A stretch of 64,000 nt of DNA from Hyperoplus lanceolatus (taxonomy: Eukaryota > Chordata > Actinopteri > Uranoscopiformes > Ammodytidae). The translations under genes were made by a program, and so were the position numbers. The stretch lies in the NCBI GenBank assembly GCA_026929865.2, contig CM049405.1, forward strand, positions 17,005,001 to 17,069,000. The letters run 5' to 3'. Shown piece by piece: positions 49,301 through 61,769 of the stretch; the stretch's first letter is position 1; each line of letters starts with the position of its first letter. The notes beneath the pieces were generated by a model, which was not told where the DNA came from, searched no databases, and saw only the letters and a program-made list of their open reading frames with translations.

Positions 49301-52300
49301 AACACAAACAATGCAGAAAGTAGAACAGCAAAGACAAATGGAACACTGTTTCTTTTAATATGAAGTGCATGCACAATATATCTCACCCAAATTCAAGGGG
49401 CAGCCGCAGAATTCTCTCATCCGTAACTCTCCGCCTTTTCCCTGATCCTACAAAACAGGAGAAATGACTCAGCGCTTTTCACACCTCCAGGGGGGACCAA
49501 GCAAATCCACAAACCTGCCGTGTTTACAGATAAAGCCCCTACACACAATAAGGAGGGGGTCGTATTTTGCAAATAGAAAACCTCTAATGGAAGGAGACCC
49601 TGTGTTAGACATATCAATGTATTTAAGATGGTTATTTTATACAGTAAATACATTGCCATACAACCAGGGTCAGTAGAAGTTGTTTTTGGTACAGTATAGT
49701 AGGTCAGCTTAATTCAAGGACAGCAGCACCCTATATGCATAGTCAACTCCAAACATTTGACAACAGTGAACAGACTTTCTGGCCCAAATAAAAACACAAT
49801 AACGCAGCTTGTACAGCAACAAGGGCCCTACCGCTGCTGCCATCACAGTTCAGTGGTTTAAGTATTGGTGGTGTAAAATACAGTTACATTTAACATTTTC
49901 TTAATGTGAAAGTCTGTCAATGTTTCCTTAAAATCCTCATGAATACAGCACACAGCTGTGACCCGGTCCATATTTTTCTATTAGCACATATCAGGACTAA
50001 TAGAACAAGAAATAATAATTTCCTATTGTGGCAAGTCAGGATCCGCCTCTGTTACTGACGTAATACGCTCCGTGACTCATGCAGGATCAAGATATATAAA
50101 ATCATCAGACTGGATTATCAAAGCTGCTGGGGACCAACAAAAACAATGACGCAACCAACGTTATCAAGAGGGTTATTTCAACCCGGAGCTATGGAGAAAT
50201 CTATGCTGTCATATCGGAGTCTTTTTCTGCTGATTGGTTGGATAATATGAATAAGCAAAAAGAAGGGTGGACAAAGAAAATACTGCAATGTTATCCAAGT
50301 GAGTAACACTTTCCTGAAGCCTGAATCATGCATTAAAATATCCTATTAAAAATGGTACAGTAGGGGCGCCCTTAGCTCAGTTGGTAGGGCGTCCCCCCCA
50401 TGGGCCTCGGCCAGCAGCGGACCCGGGTTCGATTCCAGCCCGCGGTCGTTCTCTGCATGTCACTCCCCTCTCTGCCCCATTTCAACTCTGTCTCTACACT
50501 ATCAATAAAGCATAAAAATGCCCAGAAAATATCTTAAAAAAAAGATTTTTACCTGGCTGTGTGGCATAGACGAAGGATTGTGGTGATTGGTTGTTTGGGT
50601 TACTCAGTGGCCCTGCGCTGGTCACTGTGTTGGGGCTGAGTATGCTACCAGCTGTACTAGGAGGCCTGATGACCTGCAGGTTAAGCGGGGAGCAGTTGGC
50701 TGACGTGTTGGAGGAGGCATTGTGGGTGGAAATTGCAAGTCTTTTCCGAGGGGTCCTCTCTGTGTCGCTATCTGTCTCACGGCGCTCCTTCGTATCGTGC
50801 TCAGAGCCATCGGAGTCACTGTCCAGGTTGCTCTCCGACTCTGCAGGCCATTTTGCGACACAGTGGGAGCAAAAATTATATCCACATTAGCATTCTCCTC
50901 ACAAGCAAAGTATACAGACCACTGCTAAGTCTTAAAGAAAAGCCTTATCCAACTGTTTGTATATGCAATATCAGTGGTATTTCTTCATTCATTTAAAAAG
51001 GTGGAGTCAGCAATTCTGGAAAACTTGGTCAACGCTTGTTGACAAAATCACTTTTTGTCAAAATCAGTTTACGTCTCTTCACGATACGATACCTGTCCGT
51101 ACTGTGTGTGTGGTAAAAAATAAATTTGGTGATCAAGCATTCTCCAAATCAAAATTCTCCAGAATCCCCGACTCCACCTTTAAAAGAAAGATATGCTCAA
51201 TCTAACCTGAGAGGCTACTGCCTGAATCCTCATCTTCAATATCATCTTCATCGTCCTCATCATCATCATTATCATCATCATCCCAGTCGTCTCCTAAAGA
51301 GTCGTCCGAGTCCTTGCTGCTGTGGATTTCAGAGCCGCTGCCTCGGACCAGGTCTACAGGTGAACCGGACAAGCTGGATTTAGAGAGGGTCTTTCCTGCA
51401 TGCCCATACTTGGTAGTGGGAGTCTTCATTGCTTTCTTAGTCAGACCGTATGAGGCAGTGGTGGATGCAGAGCTGCCCGACACCTCTTTGGCACCGGTGC
51501 TCAAGTTGATGGGCATGGGATATGGAGGGCTAGATGACGCCATGAGGGGCCTGGTACTGGAGGTGCTGCTGCTGCTGCTCTGGCTGCGGGGCTTAGTGAT
51601 GAGGGCCAGAGGGGCCTCCTGAACTGCGCTGTGGGCCCCTCCGTTAGAGCGTTGGTTTAGGAACAGATTGGTGTCGTTGCTGTGCGGGAGAGATGACGGT
51701 AAATGACTACTCAAAGTATCCGACCAATGTTTTTGCTGCATCAGCAACGGTGAAGAAGATGCTGAATTCTTGTGACTTTTATACCAGTTCTGGCTCTTAG
51801 GTCGCAGGGGGAAATCTTGCGTCACAGAGTCCTTGGAATGAAAAGGCTTTGGAAATAAAAAAGAAAAGGGGAAAAAAATTAAGAAATAGGAAGTAATTAC
51901 ACAAACTGTCACTCACATTACATTGCTGTGTGATGCAAAAGAAGGAGTTTAAGGTGTAACTAGGAATGCAATTCCTGAAGAAATTGCGGTGTGAATGCTG
52001 ACGCTGCTGAAGCTGCTGAAGCTGATGCTGAAGAAGCTTCACTGCTGAATGTTGATGAAGAACGAAGGATAAATATATCTGAATTAACAGAATGGTTGAA
52101 AAATAGAATGTATGAAAAATGTGGAATATTTGGAAGTTTGAATGGACTTTCTAGCTGAATTGAGGAATGAATTATGACCTTGAAGTATGACCTCCAAAAT
52201 GTAATCAGTTCATCTTTGAGTCAGAATCAACATTTGTGCAAAATTTGAAGAAAAACCGTGGAAGCGTTCATGAGAATACAGTCATAAAAGGCAACGTCAC

Positions 52301-52688
52301 AGTGACCTTGAAATTTGACCTTTGACCTCTAAACTCTTGTGATGTCATCTCTGAGTCATAATGAACATCTGTGCAAAATTTGAAGAAAAACCGTGGAAGC
52401 GTTCATGTGATAATGCAGTCACAAAAGGCAACATCACAGTGACCTTGAAATTTGACCTTTGACCTCTAAACTCTTGTGATGTCATCTCTGAGTCATAATC
52501 AACATCTGTGCAAAATTTGAAGAAAATCCGGTGAAGTCTAAAATTTGGTGTTGGAACGGGGAATTGAACCCCCAACCCTGTGTTCAGCTCAATCAGGATA
52601 CTACCATGCAATATCCTGAAGGAGCTGAACATGTAGAATGTGGTATGAAGTTTATCGGATGAAAACTGACTGAGTAAACACAACTTGA

Positions 52689-52762
<74 letters not shown>

Positions 52763-55700
52763 TGCGTACGAGTGTGTCTCACTGTGGTGTGTGTGTGTGT
52801 GTGTGTGTGTGCGTGTCTCTGTGGTATATGTAGGGTGTGTGTGTGTGTGTAGGGGGTGTGTGTGTGAGTGTGTGTGTGTGGTGTGACGGCCACAGGGTGG
52901 CCTTGAGGTGTGTTTTGTTTTGCAGAGAGCTGGTGGGCGGAGCACACCATCGTTAACAGGATGCAGCTCACCTGAGCAGGCTGCCTCAGGAGCCTTGAAA
53001 AAGCAGCTCTGCCAGATTGACTGCCTCTTCCCTGGCCTGCAGCCTGCTCCTTTGTTCTAGTTATATTGTTTGTTCACTTTATTCCTTATTAAAATTCCTT
53101 ATGTTATATAAGACCTTGTGTGGCCTCCCCTTCTTTGCTACAACCGTTGAGCCAGGTTGTAACAAATGGGGGCTACGTCAAACTAATTTGGTAAGTTTTT
53201 CAGTGATGTGTAAAACTTTTGGTAGTTAAACTGGTACTTGCTTCATCTAGCTTACTCTATAGGCATTATGGTGAAGGAGTAGGGTTTAACCTTGCATAGT
53301 GGAGGAAATCAGTCTGGGCAATAATTGAAGGGACTTATTAGTCTTAGGATTAAAGGTGCTCAGTACTGGTTTTTGGGGAGGCCAGTTAGTCTTTGGTAAT
53401 CAGTTAATTTGTGCACTAGTTAGTATATTTAGAAGTTCTTTTGTGGTTTAGTATTCTAAACCAGGAGTGCATGGTTGGGGATTGAGCTTTGTGTCTGGAG
53501 TGGGTAATCGGTTGAGGCTAGGCTAACAGAGTTGATTGTCTGGTGAGCACATGTCTGGATTTGAACTTTCCCTGTTAGGCTTCAGTTGCGTTTCCCCTTT
53601 GGGGCGGCAGTGGCGAAGTGGGTAGGAAGTTCGCCTCTGGTGTGCAGGGTCGGAGGTTCGATCCCCCGTCTCCCCGCCACATGTCGAAGTGTCCCTGGGC
53701 AAGACACCGAACCCCGAATTGCTCCCGATAGTTAGCTTAGTTAGCTTAGCACCCTAGTGCTAAGCCTACCCTGCGTGGTAGCTGCTGCTATCGGTGTATG
53801 AATGTGTGTGTGACTGGGTGAATGTGTACAAAAAACAATGTAAAGCGCTTTGAGTCTGTGATAAACGGAGATATAGCGCTATACAAGTCCATTTACCTTT
53901 GGGTTGCGTGAATTTTTTTTCTTTTGTTGTTTTTTCCTTTTGGTAGTGCTGTGGGGCGTGGTTAGTGTCAATTGTTCAATGTCAATTGTCTCGGGGGCAC
54001 ATCCGAAGGATCTTGGGGGTTGTCTGCTTGCAGGTCGCCTTTCAAACCGGTTGGTTTACAGTGCATAAATACCCACCGCAAGCTGCATGAACACTAGGGT
54101 CGAGATTATTCAGGTTTGGATAGGCAGTTAGTGGGGAAGTTCTAATTCTAGTTGCATACCAGTGATCAAAGCTGTTTTGGCATGGTTGCTGTGGTAGAAG
54201 CGTTTATTCAGTCTCCTTCTGAGACCTTGCTGGACAGCTGTACAAAGGAACAACTGTTGAAAATTGCCGGTCATTTCGGAATTGAAATTGCAGCCACACG
54301 TCTGAAGGACACAATCAAACGTATCCTGAAGGCGACTTTGATGGAAGAAGGGGTTTTGGCTTCTGATGAAGGTAAGGGTTTATCAAGTACGATGGTTTCA
54401 CCAGGGGGGAGTCTCACCTTTGATCAACAAAAGGAACTGATGTTAATACAAATGGAACATGAAAAAATGAGGATAGATCTTGAAAAGACAAAATTAGATA
54501 AGGAATTGGCTCTTGAACGTACAAAAATGGATGCAGAGCAAATGAGACAGTCTTTGGAAAAGGAAAAATTGGAGTTGCAAAGGTACCGATTAGAGCTTAT
54601 TGAAGCAGGTAGGATTGTGGGTAATGCTGAGGGTTCAGAATGGCCTGGAGAACCTACTACATCACAGGTAAAAGGGTTTGATGTGGTTCGTAATTTGCGT
54701 CTAATACCAAAGTTCGACGAGAAAGATCCAGACACCTTTTTTACACTTTTTGAACGGGTAGCCGATATGAGAGGTTGGCCTGAAACTGACCGGGTTGTTA
54801 TGTTACAATCAGTGTTCACTGGAGAAGCCCAGGAAGCTTATTCCGCTCTTAGTGCAGTGGATTGTCAGACTTATTCCAATGTAAAAGACGCAGTTCTTAG
54901 AGCATACGAGTTAGTGCCAGATGCCTATAGGCAACGCTTCAGGTCCTGGGAAAAGGCTGACAAGCAGACAAATGTGGAATTTGCAAGAGAGTTGTCCAAA
55001 CATTTCAATAGATGGTGTTCAGCTTTAGGGGTAAGTAACTTTAAAGATCTCTGTGATCTTATTGTATTGGAACAGTTCAGAGATTGTATTCCACCTGAAG
55101 TCGCCACTCATATTGATGAGCGTGGAGTGAAAACTGTCCATGAAGCAGCAATTCTGGCAGACAAATACATTCTGGCTCGAAAAGGAAAGTTGGGGAGGAG
55201 CCGTGTTCCAGATGTGCATACTAAAAATGTTGGTTGCTCTGCTAAAATGTCATGGTCAGAGTCTGCAAAGCCGAACCGTAGTTCACGTTCAGGTGGCTTT
55301 GATGAAGTTTGTAATTACTGCCATGAGAGAGGACACTGGAAAGCGGATTGCCCTTATCTGAAGAGCAGGTTTAACAGAGGAGGCAATACATTTACTCAAC
55401 CAGCTGCCCTAAGTGTTCCAGTAAGGAATCTTCCAGTTATTTCTAAGACAGTTTTAGATGAAGGTAAAACTGTAGATGGGAATTTTTCTGGCTTTGGAGC
55501 ATTTGTCTCGGATGGATTTGTATCTGTGTCTGGTATGCAAAATAAAGTGCCGGTAAAAACTCTACGAGATACAGGAGCAAACGACTCGTTCATATTATCT
55601 TCTGTTCTGCATTTTTCTCAGGACAGTGACACAGGTGGCTGTCTGCTAGTAAAGGGAATGGGTTTAAAAACTCTGAGTGTTCCTTTGCACAAAGTTAGTT

Positions 55701-57313
55701 TAGCTTGTGGCCTTGTAAATGGTGATGTCTGCCTCGGGGTTCGTCCTGCTTTGCCAATCATTGGAGTCCATGTTATTCTTGGGAATGATTTAGCTGGCAA
55801 TCATGGCTGGGTTGATGGTGCCCCACCTGATGCATATACACCGAGATAACCCAACTGATGGTAAAATTGAATGCCCTGAGGTCTTTACCGCTTGTGCTGT
55901 GACACAGGCAATGGCAGCAAAAGATTCAGAAACGCAAGATTTTGCATTTGACCATGAAGAATTGGATTGTGAGAGGAATTTGACTGTGCCTAATTCTCTG
56001 TCTATCTCCCAACAGGAACTTAGTACTGAGCAACGAGCGGATGCCTCGTTGAGAGAACTGTTTGATCAGGTGCGGCCTAGCGTTGATGCCTAGCGTTGTA
56101 GGTATTGGTCCGTAAGTGGGTCCCACAGGGTTTGGATTGTAGTGGTGATCCAGTTCACCAAGTTGTAGTACCAATGCAGTATCAAAATAAAGTGATGCAG
56201 TGTTCGCATGACCAGAGTGGGCATCTGGGGGTTAAGAAAACGTACTGTCACATAAATCTGCGGAAACCATACTATGGTCGGGATGAATCTGAGGTTTCAC
56301 ACACTCATTCGGAAGTGCGCCCAGTTTTGTCTTCTGGTATAGTGTTGCAGTCAGTTGTTAGTGGGGGGGAAGATGTGGCAGTGCCTGATGATTCTGTACT
56401 GCATGGTTGTCTCAAGAACACTGAATGTCTAATGAATATGGATGGCTTGGCTTATTTGTCTGTTGAGAAGCAAACTGAGTTTGCTGAACTGATTGCAAAC
56501 TATCCAGGTTTATTGGGAGACTCGCCGTCTAAGACAAATCTGATAGAGCATGATATTGACAATGGAGACGCTAAGCCTATCTGGCAGAGGTTTTCCAGAA
56601 TCTTTGAGTTTTGCAGTAATTTTTCAACAGTGCTGGCTTCTCTGACTGACTTGCTGAAGACCACATCCAAGTACATCTGGTCCACCTCATGTCAGAAAGC
56701 CTTCACAGATGTTAACTTTGTTATGCTCTGTCCCAGTCCTTCTAGCTCCCTGCCTCGATCAGCCAGTAATATTACAGGTTGCTGCCAGCCATGTTGGAGA
56801 TGGTGCCGTACTACTTCAGGCTGCCGGAAAAGGGTAACTTCTTGCACCTGTAATAGTGTATCCAGTTATGTCCTTTGTTAATTTGTGGGGTGGAGCTCCT
56901 GTTTTATGGGGGGGAGTGTGACGGCCACAGGGTGGCCTTGAGGTGTGTTTTGTTTTGCAGAGAGCTGGTGGGCGGAGCACACCATCGTTAACAGGATGCA
57001 GCTCACCTGAGCAGGCTGCCTCAGGAGCCTTGAAAAAGCAGCTCTGCCAGATTGACTGCCTCTTCCCTGGCCTGCAGCCTGCTCCTTTGTTCTAGTTATA
57101 TTGTTTGTTCACTTTATTCCTTATTAAAATTCCTTATGTTATATAAGACCTTGTGTGGCCTCCCCTTCTTTGCTACAATTGTTGAGCCAGGTTGTAACAG
57201 TGGTGTGTGTGTCTCTGTGGTATGTGTAGGGTGTGCGTGCGTGCGTGCGTGTGTGTGAGTGTGTGTGTGTGTGTGTTTGCGCATGTGTGTGCGTGTGTCT
57301 CTGTGGTATATGT

Positions 57314-57350
<37 letters not shown>

Positions 57351-60300
57351 ACACACCACATATATATGTGCAGCATTCACACCAATAAGAGACAGGGATA
57401 ATGAAGATCAGACTTGAGCCTGTCAACAACTGTAACAAAAATAAATAAAAAAAGGCTGCTGTTGAAAAATATTTGAAAAACATTGTTTGGCTTGATGCCA
57501 TTGTGTGACTTTAGCTGTCAACTTTTATTGGTTGCTATTGTTATACTCTGGCAATGAAAAGCCTGTCTTTTATGTACCACCATCATATGAGCGTTATGGA
57601 CTGCTACATTTACCCACGGCCTTTTCAAAATACTGACAATAACAGACCGATTTCCCTCTCTCCTGATAACAAACATGCCAAAGCATAACAGAGCTAATTG
57701 CTTGTCAATTTTGTGTGAAGTACTCCCAACAGAGCTAAATGCATTGTCACTTCAAGTCATGTAGCGGTCAGACTCACATGCATCATAAAAAAAAACCCTG
57801 ATAATAGGACTATAAACATTCATTTTCTGTTGCATTGTGAATCCACTGATTTTTATTGATTTTATGACAGAAATAATAATGGACAATGAGTAAAAATAAC
57901 TATTGCAAAAGAGGATGATAATTATTTGTATGCTTCATTACTGTTGTTTTGTTCCTTTTGCAGAATTCAGAAAAGAAAATAGTTTTGAACGCAGCAAAAT
58001 GTGAATTACTATCATAACTCACCTGTTTCGATTTAAAGCTGTTCAGATGCGATGATCTTTCATCCGGTGGGCTTCCAGTGCCATCAACAACATGGCTGTG
58101 CTTCGGAGAGGGCGTCAAGAATCTACGTTTGTGTTGGGGCTTTCTTGAGGCTAACATGGGCAGCGGTGGATTGGGAGAGGAGGAGACGGGGCTCTGCTTT
58201 GGCGAGGTGTAATGAGGTAAGCTGGAGAAGGCTGGGCTGTGGTTGGGTGAGGACCTGCAGGGCAGAGGAGACTGTGCTAGGGGACTACTGCCCGCTGAAA
58301 ACCTGTTGGCCTGGATGACACTGATGTGCTGCTGGCCTTCCTCTGCTAAGGACTGTGGCAGGCGGTGGTACGAAGCCAAAGGAACAATGTCACCGTGACT
58401 GACTTGAGTTGTATTTCCGTCGGCAGTGCCACCACATCTCTTCTTCTTTTTGCTCTCAGAAGTGTGTGTCTGTGTCAGCCGCTGAGTAGGAGGAAGAGGG
58501 AAGAAAAGGAGGAGAAGACAGCATGTCATGTCAGCTCCTATTGAGAGTTTCACACAGAGTGGAAACCCTGTCAGCTAGCACATACATCCAAGCTCGCCAC
58601 CCACCACCGCCTTTGACAATGTAACATTTACTAAAAGAACAGTGTTACACAGGGAAAATTCGCTTATAGATGCTTTTGATATTTTTTATTTGTAACAGAA
58701 CTTTTCCTCATAAAAAGGTGGAGTTAGCGACTCTGGAGAACGCTTGTAGTCAAAATCACATTTTGTTAAAATCAGTGAATATCTCTTTACAATCCGCTAC
58801 CTGTCTGTAGTGTGTGTGCACTGACAAAAAAGCCCTGGGGCCTATTTCAGGTAGCTGGTTTTGAGGCAACCCAGAGTTTGTTCGCTCTGAGTTAGTGGAA
58901 ACTCTCGGTTTTCCGTTTCAAGAAGCAGGTTCAGCTCAACCGAGAGTCAGCTACTGCGGCAACATACGCCGTGGGTCTAACCTGCTGGATAGGTGGTTGG
59001 ACCTACCCTGAGTTTGTTTTCACTTTACGCTGCAGCTCCGACTGAAGAAAGAGTCACTGTCACAACGCAACCCTGTACAGTTTAAAGCAAAATCACTCCA
59101 TAGAAATCTCCATCGGGATGTTTTTATCATTTCCTGATGATTTTACGTTTGATCGATCATTTGATCAGTAGCCTTGTTCTCAGCCCTCGTTCATTCATAT
59201 GCGGCCACCTTACACATTGTGAACATGCTTTACATTCAGATTAATAAACCTATTGTATTGTATGTATCTCGTTATATATTTTTATCATTATCAGTAGTTT
59301 TTTAACACCCTGTGCCACTGAACATAGGCTATTTATGTCAGGTTGAAATGTAATTCTGCGGCTGCACGCGATCGTTACTGTTCACTTGTGTCATCCCAAA
59401 GTCACAGACAAGCCTCGTTAAATAGCCCAAAATTAATATAGAAATAATATAATAATTTAAACTGTGATCACTAGAGGACAAGGGATCTGGTAATAAAACA
59501 ATCAGGATCTACAATGGAAACTGTCACCTTATGTGTCAAACGTTAATATCTTTCACTCCCCATTTAAAAGAAGCGACAGTCTGTTTACTGCACAGTAGGC
59601 CTATTATAGCTTGCCTACATAATAGGCTACAGCGAATATAAAACACTGTCAGCAGTGCTGTGCAGCGGTTGCTTGATAATTTTGTTGCTGCTGATATGCG
59701 AAACTTAATTCTTAAAATAGACTTGCTTCTCATACGGAAGCAATGATGCTCTTGACAAAAAACGCTTGCACCGGTTTTTTCTGATTTGCCGAAGTGATTA
59801 GATCAGAGTTATTAGACTATCCCCGTTCATTCTTCTCCATAAGCTCATAAGTTAATATTTCTTACTCTAGTGGGAGGAGCGGAGAAGTTTTTTTTTTTCT
59901 TTTTTGAGAAGTGGAGAAGTGGGAGGATCAAGCATTTGTTTCTTCTGTTTCCATGGTGAATCATGTTTTCAGCGATCCATTGACGATGGCTTTTATGCAC
60001 ACGCTCCACCCAGAGTGAACACGCTCAGAGTTGATTAACCCAACGCTGATCCACTGTTCTGAAACCGAAAACCCAGAGTTTCTCGTCAACCCTGCGCTCT
60101 GAGTTGACCAACTCAGAGCGCAGGATTAAACCCAGAGTATGTAAAACCAGCTACCTGAAATAGGCCCCTGGTGTTAATACACAGCCAAGGCTCTGTTAAC
60201 AGGCATGTAAACAAAAACAAAATTCTTTGCACACGCAGCAGTATGTACAAGTAGCGGATTGTGAGGAGATATTCATTGTTTTTGACAAACTGATTTCAAC

Positions 60301-60779
60301 AACTAGCATTCTCCATAATCGCTGACTCCACCTTTAAGTTTCATACCATCCTAATAATATTCTTTCATGCATTATTCTGAATACGAAAAAAAAAAGGAAA
60401 AATCTGTCAGTCTTTTTTTTTGCAAGAAGCAACTCTTACCTTGACTTTCCTTTTCACTGGAGTGTCTTTTTCTGAGTCCTCACTGTCATTGCTCTGATCG
60501 TCCTCATCTTCATCATTGTCCTCCTCCTCCTCCTCCTCCTCCTCATCCATGTCATCACTGCTGCTCTCCTCAAGATCGCTGGAGCTATCGGACAATGATC
60601 CTGACTGACTGCCGCTCAAGCTGGAGATTTCTAGTGGTCTTTTGTTGGATTTCTACATAATGATAAAAGGAGACAGGTGCAGTGAAGTTACTTGCAGTGT
60701 AAGGCACTCAAGTTCTTGAGTGAATGTAGTATTATATATATAAACAAAAACAAAAGTGTTGCGTTTATATTTTTGTTGA

Positions 60780-60844
<65 letters not shown>

Positions 60845-61709
60845 CACTCAACAAAAATATAAACGCAACACTTTTGTTTTTGCTCCCATTTTTCATGAGA
60901 TGGACTTAAAGATCTAAAATTAATTCCTGATACACAATAATACCATTTCTCTCAAACATTGTTCACAAATCTGTCTAAATGTGTGATAGTGAGCACTTCT
61001 GCTTTGCTGAGATAATCCATCCCATCTCACAGGTGTGCCACATCAAGATGCTGATCTGACATCATGATTAGTGCACAGGTGTGCCTTAAACTGTCCACAA
61101 TAAAAGGCCACCCTGAAATGTGCAGTTTTGTCTCACAGCAAAATGCCACAAGCATTGAGGGAGCGTGCAATTGGCATGCTGACAGCAGGAATGTCAACCA
61201 GATCTGTTGCTCGTGCATTGAATGTTCATTTCTCCACCATAAGCCGTCTCCAAAGGCGTTTCAGAACTTCGCACAGCCATTGAAGAGGAGTGGACCAACA
61301 TTCCACAGGCCACAATTGACAATCTGATAAACTCTATGCGAAGAAGATGTGTTGCACTGCATGAGGCAAATGGTGGTCACACCAGATACTGACTGGTTCT
61401 GAGTCCCCAGACCCACAATAAAGCAAAAAAATGCACATTTCAGAGTGGCCTTTTATTGTGGACAGTCTAAGGCACACATGTGCACTAATCATGATGTCAG
61501 ATCAGCATCTTGATGTGGCACACCTGTGAGGTGGGATGGATTATCTCAGCAAAGCAGAAGTGCTCACTATCACACATTTAGACAGATTTGTGAACAATGT
61601 TTGAGAGAAATGGTAATATTGTGTATCTGGAATGAATTTTAGATCTTTAAGTCCATCTCATGAAAAATGGGAGCAAAAACAAAAGTGTTGCGTTTATATT
61701 TTTGTTGTG

Positions 61710-61769
<60 letters not shown>

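Larger units (their letters stand above)
52882..57199 (+). mobile_element. Gmr1-like Ty3/gypsy LTR retrotransposon, pol-deleted, recent
   Basis: Two 283-bp LTRs (TGTGACGG to GTAACA) that I count as differing at only two positions, a GGGGGGGAG polypurine tract before the 3' LTR, and GTGG on both sides of the element (a 4-bp TSD, weak because the site is a GT repeat). Between them are one long gag-protease frame and remnants of pol. Integrase zinc-finger remnants (56,160) precede RT-entry remnants (56,520), the domain order of the Gmr1 group, whose capsid is related to the SCAN domain. Most RT, RNase H and integrase core sequence is absent, so this copy depends on other elements for movement. 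Confidence 0.88.

Noticed and set aside
50363..50440. tRNA gene
   Set aside because: A and B boxes are present, but a proper cloverleaf is not, and the sequence continues into a SINE body and A-rich tail shared with 9,199-9,323.
52345..52971. Thr-His repeat protein
   Set aside because: Translation of a GT/CA microsatellite next to the LTR element.
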